From: Amyelois transitella
Taxonomy: Eukaryota > Arthropoda > Insecta > Lepidoptera > Pyralidae
Direction: 5' to 3'
DNA: 64,000 bases
NCBI RefSeq assembly: GCF_032362555.1
Contig: NC_083515.1
Span: 9,645,001 to 9,709,000 of the forward strand
The notes under the pieces are model-generated. The model worked only from the letters and a program-made list of their open reading frames with translations. It ran no database searches and was not told the origin of the DNA. Positions 50,001 to 58,565 of this stretch are shown here, piece by piece (the stretch's first letter is position 1; each line of letters opens with the position of its first letter). The position numbers were made by a program, and so were the translations under genes.

Positions 50001-52910
50001 CAAAATAGGTACAATATAGTTTTCGAGTTTATTCGTTACAAACAAAAATAAAAATCTTTTCTTCATGAGGATGTCGTGAGTGGCGATTATGGGAATAAGA
50101 ATTCTTAACTATTACAATCATGTTTCAACGTTGGTTTTCATATACCTACTTATTTTTTCTGATGACCCAATTTGGATTCGATTTTTTATTAATTTTATTG
50201 GAATAAGAATCCAAATTAGGCAAATATTAATTTTATTAAAATATGAGTTTGATGTTTCTTTTGAAGAAGAAACCTAATGACTTTTATTACAGAAAGCTGT
50301 CTTTCTGTAATAAAAGTCTTCTAAATATGTCTGTACATATTTAGGTCAATTGAGGTACGCGTTTAATTTGACAGCAAATTTTAATATTCCTTTTGCAATT
50401 CGTAAAGGCGATTGCAACGTAAAAGGCACTTATCAGAAACTCGTTTCGGGTCTTTTAATAAATTTAAGCTGGTAGACAGATATTGCATTCAATTGCTTTT
50501 CAAAATGAATGTAATTTTATTATTAAATGGGGAACTTTACAAAGCTAATGAAACGATATGACATGAAAATGTTATTAAGTTTTGCTAAGGCTCTTTGAAT
50601 GATATTTTGTGCGTACGAGGAATACATAGGTACAAAACTTGAAGATAATATTGAAATACAGTCTGAGACTCAGTTCATAAATGTTTTTTTTTGTTATTTT
50701 TTTTTGGTAAATACCTGGTACACGGCAATTGTTCTAAAATTAAATAAAAAAATAAAACTGGCTGCATACAACAACGAACCTCGGTATTTTTAATGCGTTA
50801 TATAGTTTTTTTTTATGAAGAGAATTCTGTTGTGTTTGTGGCGTATAAATTTAAATTTGGAGCCTTCCTGGCAACACTAATACTTTTGTTTTATCTGTGA
50901 CAACTTACTTCCGTTCTCTGTATAGTTTTGTTTTGTCCGGTCATAGTAAAAGCTTATTCTAATAAATCCATTTATAATAATAACTTAGTGCATTATTTAT
51001 ATCAGGAGCAGAGTGGCGCAGTGGAAGCGTGCGCGTCCATAACCTGATATAAATAATGCACTAAGTTATTATTGAATTTTAGTTCGATATTATTAAAAAT
51101 TGTGCCGTGTGGTTCCCGGCACCAATACAAAAAAGAATAGGACCACTCCATCTCTTTCCCATGGATGTCGTAAAAGGCGACTAAGGGATAGGCTTACAAA
51201 CTTGGGATTCTTTTGTAGGCGATGGGCTAGCAACCTGCCACTATTTGAATCTCAATTCTATCATTAAGCCAAATAGCTGAACGTGGCCATTCAGTCTATT
51301 CAAGACAATTGGCTCTGTCTACCCCGCAAGGGATATAGACGTGACCATATGTATGTATGTATGTGTATGTATAATGTTAAGTTAATTCGTTTAGACAGAT
51401 TTCTATGTTCTGCATTGCAAGAAACCTTTTTTTTTCAGGTCGGCCAGTTGTTCTATGAATCCCACGAATCCCTCAGCGAGCTGATGGAGGTGTCATGCCC
51501 TGAGCTGGACCAGCTGGTGGACATCACGAGGGGAGCCCCTGGGGTGCTTGGAGCCAGGATGACTGGGGGAGGGTTCGCGGGATGTGTTATTACTTTGGTG
51601 AGAGATTTAATGAAAGGAAATTTGTTGTCTATATAAATAAATATATACGGGATAGATTACACACATTGAGTTAGCGTCGAAGTAACTTCGAAACTTTGTG
51701 TTATGAGATATTGACACAATGATGCTATATTTTATAATAAATACTTATAAGCCGTGTGGTTCCCGGCACCAATTCCAAAAAGAATAGGACCACTCCATCT
51801 CTTTCCCATGGATGTCGTAAAAGGCGACTAAGGGATAGGCTTACAAACTTGAGATTCTTTTTTTAGGCGATAGGCTAGCAACTTGTCACTATTCGAATCT
51901 CAATTCTATCTTAAAGCCAAATAGCTGAACGTGGCCTATCAGTCCGCTCAGGACTGTTGGCTCTGTCTACCCCGCAAGGGATATAGACGTGATTATATGT
52001 ATGTATGTATGTATGTACTTATAAAGATTAACATCCAAGACCCAGTTAAATCAGAGAAAGTGCCGTGTGGCTCCCGGCACCAATACAAAAAAGAATAGGA
52101 CCACTCCATATCTTTCCCATGGATGTCGTAAAAGGCGACTAAGGGATAGGCTTACAAACTTGGGATTCTTTTTTAGGCGATGGGCTAGCAACCTGTCACT
52201 AGTTGAATCTCAATTCTATCGTTAAGCCGAATAGCTGAACGTGGCCATTCAGTCTTTTCAAGACTGTTGGCTCTGTCTACCCCGCAAGGGATATAGACGT
52301 GACCATATGTATGTATGTATGTAAAGTGCGTTTCTCATCATGCCCTGGCCGGGATTCGAACCCGGGATTTCCGGTGTCACAGACAAGCGTACTGCCGCTG
52401 CGCCACTGACACCGGCAAATATAAAACTAACTCATTAACTGATACATCAACACACTGACAACTGCTGGGCGAAGAGATTTTAAATTAGATATGTAGGCTT
52501 AATATGTGATCTAGGGGTGATCAAACAAAAGATAACCCAGAAAAAAATTCGCGGGAACGGAAATTTTAACGGTATAATTCGATTTTCGCGGACGAATTTG
52601 CGGACAAAAATATATAGTAAATACTTTTTAAATTCTTCTTTTTCTTCCTGTCGTTAAGCCTGGATACATCCACACCTCTTTTGAGAGGAGTGCGAGTTCG
52701 CCTTTTCAAAATTACCCAATGAACCACACGGTAATGCGTTTTTTATTTTTATAATTATTTGCATACATATGATTCTTATCATACATTATGTTTCAGGTAA
52801 AAAAAGACCAAGTGGATAATTTGAAGAAGCTGATTTTGTCGAAATATAAAGGGACACCAGTGTTCTTCATCTGCCAACCCAGTGATGGTGCCAAAGGGTA
52901 CAAATTGTAA
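35087..52910 (+). CDS. Galk: Galactokinase
   Basis: Galactokinase phosphorylates galactose with ATP, the entry step of the Leloir pathway in the cytosol. Eight exons are consistent in phase: 35087-35254, 38666-38849, 39565-39691, 41792-41917, 47908-48089, 48972-49087, 51439-51597 and 52797-52910. They total 1176 nt and encode 391 aa (human GALK1 392). The signature [12 protein letters not shown] lies at residues 37-48; the usual Glu of GEHTDY is Asp, which the family pattern allows, and Thr is Val. The ATP-binding glycine loop [15 protein letters not shown] is at about 131-145, the catalytic Asp in CGIMDQYI at 184, and the third motif MTGGGFAGC at 342-350. The start ATG directly follows a good acceptor (TTTCAACAG), so a 5' UTR intron is likely. 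AATAAA at 53086-53091 may be the poly-A signal. The introns are long and repeat-filled. GALK1 is preferred over GALK2 from length and overall text. Confidence 0.95.
35270..35515 (-). repeat. TATG-tailed SINE-like element in Galk intron 1
   Basis: Near full length. The hairpin region is altered and the tail shortened to CATAACATATAATCACG. It starts only about 15 bp after the exon 1 donor. Confidence 0.8.
35605..35736 (+). pseudogene. Decayed duplicate of galactokinase exon 1
   Basis: Lies in intron 1, about 350 bp after the real exon. The reading frame gives [12 protein letters not shown] then VYVLPK, against [12 protein letters not shown] and GYVLPC in exon 1. Weaker nucleotide similarity extends upstream (AAGCGAC.., GTCACAAAAT.., TTGACGCTTTG). 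A two-codon shift occurs near YEFCEVY. The donor GTAAGT has become CTAAGT, and the conserved Gly of LLGDH is Val. I read it as a non-functional tandem exon copy. Confidence 0.72.
35737..38030. other. Galk intron 1, mostly unique
   Basis: AT-rich intron with one short SINE-like trace (about 37450-37515, GTAAGATACAAAGACGTGATTATATG). No exon was found between the two ends. Confidence 0.5.
38032..38145 (+). mobile_element. TATG-tailed LINE 3'-end fragment
   Basis: [30 protein letters not shown] then stop and TATG tail, 5' truncated. Confidence 0.75.
38234..38492 (+). repeat. TATG-tailed SINE-like element, full length
   Basis: Head GTGCCGTGTGGTTCCCGGC to tail ATATGTATGTATG. A short 3' copy with the same unusual CCGCCAGGGATATAG sequence follows at 38570-38648, suggesting local duplication of this copy. 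Confidence 0.85.
38570..38648 (+). repeat. Duplicated SINE-like 3' end just before Galk exon 2
   Basis: TTTTTTCAAGACTGTTGG..CCCCGCCAGGG..TATGTATGTA repeats the end of 38234-38492, including its private change. It stops 17 bp before the exon 2 start and may supply part of the polypyrimidine region. Confidence 0.7.
38865..39320 (+). repeat. SINE-like copy with internal tandem amplification
   Basis: A SINE-like head (38865-39015) breaks off at GAATCATTAAGACAAACAG. Four copies of a unit starting ATTAATATTACTATAACGAG follow (39021, 39093, 39164, 39250), spaced 72, 71 and 86 bp. Each carries TGGAATCTCCATTCTATCA, derived from the SINE body. Confidence 0.75.
39908..40010 (-). repeat. TATG-tailed SINE-like 3' part
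   Basis: CATACATACATACATATGGTCACGTC..CACGTTCAGCTGTTGG, truncated. Confidence 0.7.
40555..40800 (+). mobile_element. Helitron-like element
   Basis: GCGAAAGTAAGTTTATTTG..TTAAGAGTCTGGAG..GCGAGCAAAGCTGCTGGTAAAAGCTAG|T. Ends in CTAG before T. Confidence 0.55.
40955..41036. repeat. SINE-like 3' end abutting a TATCGAT MITE end
   Basis: The minus SINE-like scrap (40955-41010) runs into TTATCGATAGTGGACTATCGATCGGCAAC, the terminal text of the MITE at 4.8 and 6.3 kb. Confidence 0.5.
41504..41703 (+). mobile_element. Helitron-like element, 5' truncated
   Basis: TTTTGCGTTGAATAGACC..GGCTTCAATGATGC..GGGCATAGCTAG|T, same family as 33859-34127. It ends 89 bp before Galk exon 4. Confidence 0.65.
41935..42165. 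repeat. TATGCC/GGCATA-rich segment
   Basis: Words such as GGCATAA, TATGCCAAA and GTATGCCAAAA recur in both orientations over 230 bp. A diverged internally repetitive element is likely; I cannot name it. Confidence 0.4.
42484..42597 (+). mobile_element. Short Helitron-like element
   Basis: CTACTAATATAAAAAAGATAATC..GCGGACGAAGTCGTGGGCAAAAGCTAG|T. A second end (ACGGAGTCGCGGGCACAGCTA) lies just upstream at 42378-42405. Confidence 0.55.
42966..43080 (-). mobile_element. Helitron-like 3' end, reverse
   Basis: ACTAGCTGTGCCCGCGTGG..GGGCACTATTGAAACCCTCAAGGATGAATA, minus-strand end of the 33.9 kb family. Confidence 0.6.
43490..43941 (+). mobile_element. Helitron-like element, diverged
   Basis: CATATGTATAATAAAACAATAAAAAATG..GAATTACTGAACGGATTTG..GGAGTTGCGAGCGTCAACTAG|T. 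CTAG end with the related internal layout. Confidence 0.5.
43945..45055. other. Galk intron 4, mostly unassigned
   Basis: Includes a GC-richer block at about 44090-44250 with a small hairpin (CTCCGACGATGTTTAGTCGGAG) and a SINE-like tail scrap near 44518-44560. Nothing gene-like recognised. Confidence 0.4.
45058..45172 (+). mobile_element. TATG-tailed LINE 3'-end relic
   Basis: AAGAGAGTTATGAATGTGGATGAAGCGAA..TCTCCGGGAAAGAGGCGTGATTTTAT, with frame damage. Confidence 0.65.
45874..46035. repeat. 67-bp tandem repeat, 2.4 copies
   Basis: The word TAAATAAGGCTTGTTC (third copy TAAATAATGC..) starts at 45874, 45941 and 46008, a constant 67-bp period. The first two units are nearly identical. Confidence 0.88.
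46790..46990 (+). repeat. Jockey-type LINE 3' UTR
   Basis: GTTGACGTTGTTGAAGAAAATGC..CTGCACTGACGCC.. to AATGAATAAAAATTTTGAATTT-like end. A plus-strand twin of the 1.0-1.2 kb 3' UTR. Confidence 0.7.
47187..47282 (-). repeat. TATG-tailed SINE-like 3' part
   Basis: CATACATACATATAATCACGTC..AAGACTGATAGACATCG, truncated. Confidence 0.7.
47512..47768 (-). repeat. TATG-tailed SINE-like element, full length
   Basis: Complete from CATACATACATATGG to the hairpin head; 140 bp before Galk exon 5. Confidence 0.85.
48248..48362 (-). mobile_element. TATG-tailed LINE 3'-end fragment
   Basis: CATACATACATAAAATTACGCCTC..CTGCATACTTCCTTCGCTTCATCC, reverse complement of the C-terminus. Confidence 0.72.
48403..48645 (+). 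repeat. TATG-tailed SINE-like element
   Basis: Head GTGCCGTGTGGTACCCGGCACC to ATAGACGTGATTATATAA; tail nearly lost. Confidence 0.78.
49112..49490. mobile_element. 379-bp TIR element in Galk intron 6
   Basis: Perfect 16-bp terminal inverted repeats ACGTGACAACGTCTTA (49112-49127 and 49475-49490). The 5' half is unusually GC-rich (about 49135-49300). No coding capacity. It starts 24 bp after the exon 6 donor. Confidence 0.75.
49491..50275. other. Galk intron 6, unassigned part
   Basis: AT-rich, with a small inverted word at about 49498-49538 (GTCAGTAAA..TTTACTGAC) and a Helitron-like scrap near 49937 (AACTAGCTTTTGCTCCCG). No exon. Confidence 0.45.
50279..50318. repeat. Perfect 18-bp fold-back hairpin
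   Basis: GACTTTTATTACAGAAAG and its exact reverse complement around the loop CTGT. Confidence 0.88.
50976..51073. repeat. 31-bp perfect inverted repeat with a tRNA-iMet 5' half as loop
   Basis: The arms 50976-51006 and 51043-51073 are exact reverse complements (TTAGTGCATTATTTATATCA core). The 36-nt loop 51007-51042 starts AGCAGAGTGGCGCAGTGG and ends TCCATAA. That is the 5' half of initiator tRNA-Met up to and just past the CAT anticodon, with a small change in the anticodon stem. No 3' half is present, so it is not a tRNA gene. Confidence 0.85.
51102..51367 (+). repeat. TATG-tailed SINE-like element, full length
   Basis: Head GTGCCGTGTGGTTCCCGGCACC to (TATG)n, 72 bp before Galk exon 7. Confidence 0.87.
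51750..52015 (+). repeat. TATG-tailed SINE-like element, full length (nested 1)
   Basis: GCCGTGTGGTTCCCGGCACC to (TATG)n; target duplication TACTTATAA. Confidence 0.88.
52062..52322 (+). repeat. TATG-tailed SINE-like element, full length (nested 2)
   Basis: TGCCGTGTGGCTCCCGGCACC to (TATG)n; probable target duplication AAAGTGC. Confidence 0.87.
52420..52796. other. Galk intron 7, remainder
   Basis: Holds a Helitron-like end scrap (about 52575-52620) and a SINE family 2-like scrap (TTTGAGAGGAGTGCGAGTTCGCC, about 52680). Otherwise nothing. Confidence 0.45.
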
Positions 52911-53085
52911 TTTTCTACCCACTTTTCATATAATTAAGTAAACGAACTAGTGAAGAAAAAGGACATTTGATTTTCAACCTTCCAAAGATGTCACATAAGC
53001 AACAAAATTAAAGTTAAATTTTTGGGATATAATGTCTTGTATGTATTTAGTTTAAAAAAAAAAAACTATTGTACTTTTTTATAAA

Positions 53086-53091
53086 AATAAA
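53086..53091 (+). terminator. Galk candidate polyadenylation signal (AATAAA)
   Basis: AATAAA about 176 nt after the stop codon, the first good match downstream. Confidence 0.5.
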
Positions 53092-53249
53092 ATTACGAAT
53101 AATGCGATCTTGATTTGAAACTTGATTAAAATGAAGTATGTAATTTTAAAACTAAAAATAAAAATAATGTAAAAAAAGAAAGTAAAAGTTTTGTTTAATT
53201 TTTTTCTAAATCACTAACGCTTGCATTATATATACAAAGAATTAATAAA

Positions 53250-53490
53250 TCTATACTAATATTATAAAGTTGAAGAGTTTGTTTGAACGCGCTAATCTCA
53301 GGAACTACTGGTTTGAACTGAAAAAGTGTGTTGAATAGACCATTTATCGAGGAAGGCTTTAGGCTATATAATATCACGCTGTAACTACGAGTATTAGGCG
53401 CGGAGAAATAATGGAAAATTTTAGTCCTTGAGGGCTTCAATGATGCCCAAAATAACTGTTCCCCGCGGACAAAGTCGCAGGCACAGCCAG
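53250..53490 (+). mobile_element. Helitron-like element
   Basis: A|TCTATACTAATATTATAAAG start, CGCGGACAAAGTCGCAGGC near the end; terminal CTAG mutated to CCAG. Confidence 0.72.
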
Positions 53491-53610
53491 TACATCATAA
53501 ACTGTCTCAGATTTGATATGGGTTACTTACTTAGGCAATAAAGATGGGCCCGTATAGTGTGACGCCAACTATTACCGACCGACGACCAGCGGTCGGTGGC
53601 ACGCTGCATT

Positions 53611-53870
53611 ACGTTTATATCCCTTGCGGGGTAGACAGAACCAACATACAGTCTTGAAAAGACTGTTAGGCCACCTTCAGCTGTTTGGCTTAATAATAGA
53701 ATTAAGATTGAAATAGTGACAGGTTGCTAGCCCATCGCGTAAAAGAAGTATCCCAAGTTTGTAAACCTATCCTTTAGTCGCATTTTACGACGTCCATAGG
53801 CAAGAGATGGAGTGGTCCTATTCTTTTTTCCATCTGTGCCGGGACGGGAACCACACGGCAACGGCGTAGC
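53611..53870 (-). repeat. TATG-tailed SINE-like element
   Basis: From ATATCCCTTGCGGGGTAGAC to GTGCCGGGACGGGAACCACACGGCA. The head hairpin has a small internal duplication; the tail is missing. Confidence 0.78.
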
Positions 53871-53916
53871 TTTTAAAGCTGAAACCGAGCGAGCTTTCAG
53901 TTGATAACGGGCTGCC

Positions 53917-54099
53917 GGAGCGGACGCACGTGTCTACTTGAACCGAAACTATTCAGTGGTACTCGCGAGTCACTCGAAATTAAAGAACTTTGAACGTGAT
54001 GTTTGTTAAATGAATAAGTTTAAACTAGTTTTAGTGGAAAAAATGTAACTTTAAGTGTTTGTGCAGTGAACGGTTTGAGGATAACAGATTTTTGAACAG
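53917..54099 (+). promoter_or_regulatory. Candidate untranslated first exon of a downstream gene
   Basis: A unique, repeat-free, GC-richer segment with initiator-like TTTCAGTTG (A about 53917) and a DPE-like GGACG about 25 nt further. A second initiator-like word TTCAGTG lies at about 53955. It ends in a donor, TTTGAACAG|GTAAAT at 54099. No ATG opens a long frame. No acceptor-plus-coding exon is seen to 64000, so the gene body would lie beyond the window. Confidence 0.35.
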
Positions 54100-54147
54100 G
54101 TAAATACTTGAAATATTGGTTTGTAAATTTGGTATGAATATAAAATG

Positions 54148-54402
54148 GTGCCGTGCGATTCCTGGTACCAATAAAAAAATAAACTAATAGGACCAGTCCA
54201 TATCGTTCCTATGGATGTCGTAATAGGAGGCTAAGGGACGGGCTTATTAACTTTGAATTCTTCTTTTGGCGATGGGCTAGCAACCTGTCACTATTTGAAT
54301 TTCATTTCTATCACTCAGAAAAATAACATGGCCTATCATTCTTTTCAAGACTGTTTGGCTCTGTCTACCCCGCAAGGGATATAGACGTGATTATATAATG
54401 GG
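54148..54402 (+). repeat. TATG-tailed SINE-like element, diverged
   Basis: GTGCCGTGCGATTCCTGGTACC head to ATAGACGTGATTATATAA; many substitutions. Confidence 0.75.
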
Positions 54403-54904
54403 GGTCACGCATTTTCAATACCTTATTATTATCGATACCGTACAATAGAAATTGAATTGTACATATTTTTTTAAATCCAATGATTGTTTTGTAATTTGTT
54501 ATATTTTTATGTAAAATAAAAAGTTTACAAAGTTAAATAATAGGTATCTACTTGTGTTAAAATTTTCACACTAGAATAATAATTTTATAAGTATTTCTTT
54601 AAATTGGACAGTGCCGATATTAAATGGCAAATCAAAATGGTGGAACTACACTTAAATTTCTACTTATTAAAAATAAATATTTATATTCTTCTTTGAATTC
54701 ATGAAGTAGGACTCTTTAAACAAATATAATAAATACTTACATAGGTACCTATAATAAATAATATTTTACGATTAACTAGTAACAGTGACGTCGAAGTTTT
54801 GTAGAAATTTATCAGTGGTTACCCAGTAATTTCGTAAATTATGTGAAATTACAGACAGGGTTAATTTTAAGTTAAGGGGAAATTTCATTATTGAAATAAT
54901 ACTA
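54403..54904. other. AT-rich spacer, nothing recognised
   Basis: No exon, RNA or repeat signature that I can support. Confidence 0.45.
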
Positions 54905-56396
54905 AGCCGTGTGGTTCTTGGCACCAATAGAAAAAAAAGGACCACTCTGTCTCTTTCCCATGGATGTCGTAAAAGGCGGCTAAGGGATAGGCTTATAAAC
55001 TTGGGATTCTTCTTTTAGGCGATGAGCTAGCAACCTGTCACTATTTGAATCTCAATTCTATCTTAAAGCCAAATAGCTGAGCGTGGCTTCCCAACAAACA
55101 TTTAGGCGACGATTAGAGCTTATTTTGTTACTTAGTGGGCTACAAAGGCATTACAGTAGCAACACTTATGACTATTGGCGATAAAGTGGCGTACCAAGTA
55201 ACGTATATCACTTCTACTTATAATACAGAGTTACAAGCGCGACAATTAGGCGAGCTTAAAGGTTATGGATGTATTATGGCAAATCTTAACACTGTTGTAC
55301 ATGCACAGCATTTTGTGTTATAGCTTTAAGTGAATCTTAGAACTCTAAGATCTAAATAAGAATAAGAATTAGCCACTACCTCCAAAAGTGCTATGCAGGT
55401 GATAATAAACTCTTTACAAGAACCTAAAGTTGCACAATAGCGTTAATAAGCGCTACCAGCCTTACAATAGTGTTTATTTAATCTTATATAGAACCAAATG
55501 CTTGAAGTTATACAAAACTCTCTTGCATTACCTTAAGTCAAATAGGAGTATAATTTTTCGCTATAACAGATCCTATAGCGTCTATTGTTACTTTTTTGTG
55601 ACTAAAGGTAAAGTAATAGCGCTTAAGGTCACTACTGTATTTCTTATATTGACTACTTGTTTTTGACAATGGCGTCGCAACCAAAATAAACAAAAATTGT
55701 TGTAAATACGTGGAAAAGTTTTCAGTAAATAGACAACATACATCGGGCGCTCGAATTATTTGCCAATAAATATGTAACATATTCACAGTGTACTTCCCTT
55801 CGCAGCAAAAATATGCTTCCTTTCTCACCATACAATATCACTTTTTTTTGTTTAATATAAAAATCATTAGTCGTAAACTTATAGCCATTGAAAATAAAAT
55901 TATTTATTATTAGATCACAAAATTAGTTTAATTATCTTGAATAGCGTTCAGACCGTTACAAAACACCTATTTACCTCCCTTTTAGCGCTTGAAAATATAA
56001 TTAACGCCTTTGTATCTCTACTGTACCGCTTAAGGAGTCAGTTGACGCTTATTTACCCCTCTTGTATCGCTAAGAGATCCTGTTACCGCTATAATAACTT
56101 TCTTATAGCACTAATTGTACCTCTTAGCCAATTACCATAACTCTTGTATACCGTCATTATACAACCTTAAGTAATATAAAAATTGTGCCCAATTCGGGGG
56201 TAAAGTAGGGTTAGAGCGCGCTCTAACACTAATTTGTTACACCCATAAACCACTTTAGAATCTAGTTAGCGCTTTTATAGACTTATTATAAATCTTACTT
56301 TAGCGCCTAATTGTTACTTGGGTTATCAGTATTTTCAAGACTGCTGGCTCTGTCTACCCCGCAAGGGATATAGACGTGATTATATATATGTATGTA
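54905..56396 (+). repeat. TATG-tailed SINE-like copy split by a 1.2-kb TIR element
   Basis: The left part 54905-55089 stops at AGCGTGGC and the right part 56323-56396 resumes TTATCAGTATTTTCAAGACTG and ends in TATG repeats. Together they make one collinear copy. Confidence 0.82.
55090..56322. mobile_element. 1233-bp TIR element with dispersed AGCGCT words
   Basis: The termini begin CCCAACAAACATTTAGGCG and, inverted, CCCAAGTAACAATTAGGCG, flanked by TT on both sides. The palindrome AGCGCT recurs at about 55449, 55616, 55982 and 56267, with GAGCGCGCTC at about 56213. No frame encodes a recognisable transposase. The superfamily is unassigned. Confidence 0.65.
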
Positions 56397-56568
56397 TAGT
56401 ATCCTATTACCATGCTGGTCCGCGAGTGCCATCTGCTTCTCTTTTCGCGTAGATTGTAAAAGCCTTTCAAAGGAAGAGTAAAATTTGATATTCTTTTTTT
56501 TTCGGTTAGGATTTGAATCTCGAATCCATCATAAAGGTATCCAGCATTTATTTATTTAGAGTTTATAA

Positions 56569-56945
56569 TCTATACATATAATAAAACAGTAAAAATATTT
56601 TGTCTGTACATTTAGTATTTTTGACTGAAATGGATAGAGGGACACATAGAATGAATATTAGAAAGCGAACAAAAAAATTCTTTTTACTTTTTGTCTATCT
56701 GTCTGTCTGTCTATCTGTATGTATGATCACGCTTATCTCCGAAAGTACTGAACCGATTTACTTTAAACTTCCACCAATTGCTTTGTTTTAACTCAGAAAA
56801 ACATTTAAAGTTTGTTTCATCAAAATCGGTTCACAAAAAAAACGATATCGTCATTTTAATGAACTCAAGGCATGAGTTTGCCTGCAAATAAGTTTACGCG
56901 GAAAAATTCGAAATTTACGTGAACGAAGTCGCGGGCAACGGCTAG
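56569..56945 (+). mobile_element. Helitron-like element, complete ends
   Basis: A|TCTATACATATAATAAAACAG start; AACGAAGTCGCGGGCAACGG and terminal CTAG|T. Insertion between A and T, as Helitrons do. Non-autonomous; copies at 2490 and 3638. Confidence 0.78.
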
Positions 56946-57510
56946 TACAAAATAAAAATGTATAGGCGGACGGAATATTACAAGTATAACGTGACTTTCG
57001 AGATTGTCTGCTCTGTGTACCCCGTAGCGAAATAAGATGTAGGTATGTATGAAAAGATATAAAATTTATCAATCACATACACATGTCAAATAAAAATCAT
57101 ACAGAAAATATACCTATTAAATGATATATAATAAGTACGTATCCGGGTAATAACATAAATGATGTAAGTACTTCATGTTTAAGACAAGCTTAACCTAAAT
57201 GTTTATTTTTACTTTGACTACGACAAAAGCCTATCAATTCAATTGAATAAAATAGCCTGCCAATCACATACAGACAGACTGACAGATAAACTCTTTGATT
57301 TCTTATTTGTATTCCTTTGATATTATCAATTTTTGACATAATAATCCTCCGGGTATTTATCATTGATTTTTGACTAAGTCGATACTCTTCGGAATGCGTG
57401 GGGAGGAGATGAGTGAGGGTTCACATATGAGGGGTGTAGTTTCAAAACCCACTATAATGAATATCGATACATTTTTATATTTCTGTACCGAAAGAAAGTT
57501 TTTAACATAC
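56946..57510. other. Spacer, nothing recognised
   Basis: AT-rich, with one faint SINE-like scrap near 57000-57050 (GTCTGCTCTGTGTACCCCG). Confidence 0.45.
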
Positions 57511-57511
57511 A

Positions 57512-57695
57512 TACATACATAAAATCACGCCTCTTTCCCGGAGGGGTAGGCAGAGACTACCTCTTTCCACTCGCCACGATCTCTGCATACTTCCTTCGCT
57601 TCATCCACATTCATAACTCTCTTCATGCAAGCTTGGCGGTTTCGGGTACTTTTGACCTGACCCTTTACCAGGACGTCCTTAATTTGATCAAGTTT
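57512..57695 (-). mobile_element. TATG-tailed LINE 3'-end fragment
   Basis: (CATA)n then AAAATCACGCCTCTTTCCCG.., reverse complement of the conserved C-terminus through KDVLVKG. A second shorter copy follows at 57778-57860. Confidence 0.78.
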
Positions 57696-57777
57696 TTAAA
57701 GTTTTTAAATTTTCTCATAAATATATTAAATACTTTTATTTTCATAACCCACTAAGATTTGAAAATTAAGTTACAAA

Positions 57778-57862
57778 CATAAATCACGCCTCTTCCCCGG
57801 AGGGGTAGGCAGATACTACATTTTTACATTGGCCACGATCTCTACATACTTCTTTCGCTTAG
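57778..57862 (-). mobile_element. TATG-tailed LINE 3'-end relic
   Basis: AAATCACGCCTCTTCCCCGGAGGGGTAGGCAG..CTTCTTTCGCTT; tail lost. Confidence 0.65.
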
Positions 57863-58217
57863 TTAAGTATTTATGTACATTAAAAAAAACAAACGCAAAA
57901 TAAAACAAGATCTTAGAAAATACAAAAAACAAAATGAACAACTGTTATTATTTGATAAACAAATGGTTTCAATTTACTTTGAGGATATCAGAAATCTCCG
58001 TAACGTCCTTGAGAATATAAATCTATTCCGAGAAAGCGATCTCAGGGAAATGTACCTCACCTCATACATACACACATAAAATTAAACGTTCAGAATCGTC
58101 AGAATAAGGTCTATTGTTAAAGTCCTCTGTCTACCCCGTAATGGACATAGACCTGATTATATATGAATGAATGAATTAATGTTACGGACAAAAGTATATT
58201 TTTCTTTCTTATAAGTA

Positions 58218-58468
58218 CATACATACATATGGTCACGTCTATATCCCTTGCGGGGTAGACAGAGCCAACAGTCTTCAAAAGACTGAATGGCCACGTTCAG
58301 CTATTTGGCTTAATGATAGAATTGAGATTTAAATAGGAACAGGTTGCTAGCCCATCGCCTAAAAAAGAAAGTTTGGAAGCCTATCCCTTAGTCACCTTTT
58401 ACGACATCTATGGGAAAGAGATGGAGTCCTATTCGTTTTTGTATTGGTATCAGGAACCTCATGGCACT
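58218..58468 (-). repeat. TATG-tailed SINE-like element
   Basis: CATACATACATATGG to GGTATCAGGAACCTCATGGCAC; head hairpin eroded. Confidence 0.8.
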
Positions 58469-58565
58469 TACAAGTAGTTTATTGAAATGGGAAAATGTGC
58501 GATAATTAAGCTAAAATGGGAGTCTTATATTTTCATCATGGCTGTTCGTATTTTTATATTATTTT

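Larger units (their letters stand above)
51640..52415 (-). repeat. SINE family 1 copy interrupted by two SINE-like insertions
   Basis: The family 1 pieces 51640-51750, 52016-52061 and 52323-52415 (tRNA-like head, B box GGATTCGAACCC on the plus strand) are collinear. They are separated by full TATG-tailed copies at about 51750-52015 and 52062-52322. The first insertion repeats TACTTATAA at both junctions, the second AAAGTGC. Confidence 0.85.

Noticed and set aside
51007..51042. Functional initiator tRNA-Met gene
   Set aside because: Only the 5' half is present; the T arm and 3' acceptor strand are missing.
57873..58079. 68-codon Lys/Glu/Asn-rich frame
   Set aside because: Sits among LINE relics, ends in the translated CATA tail; no domain or splice support.
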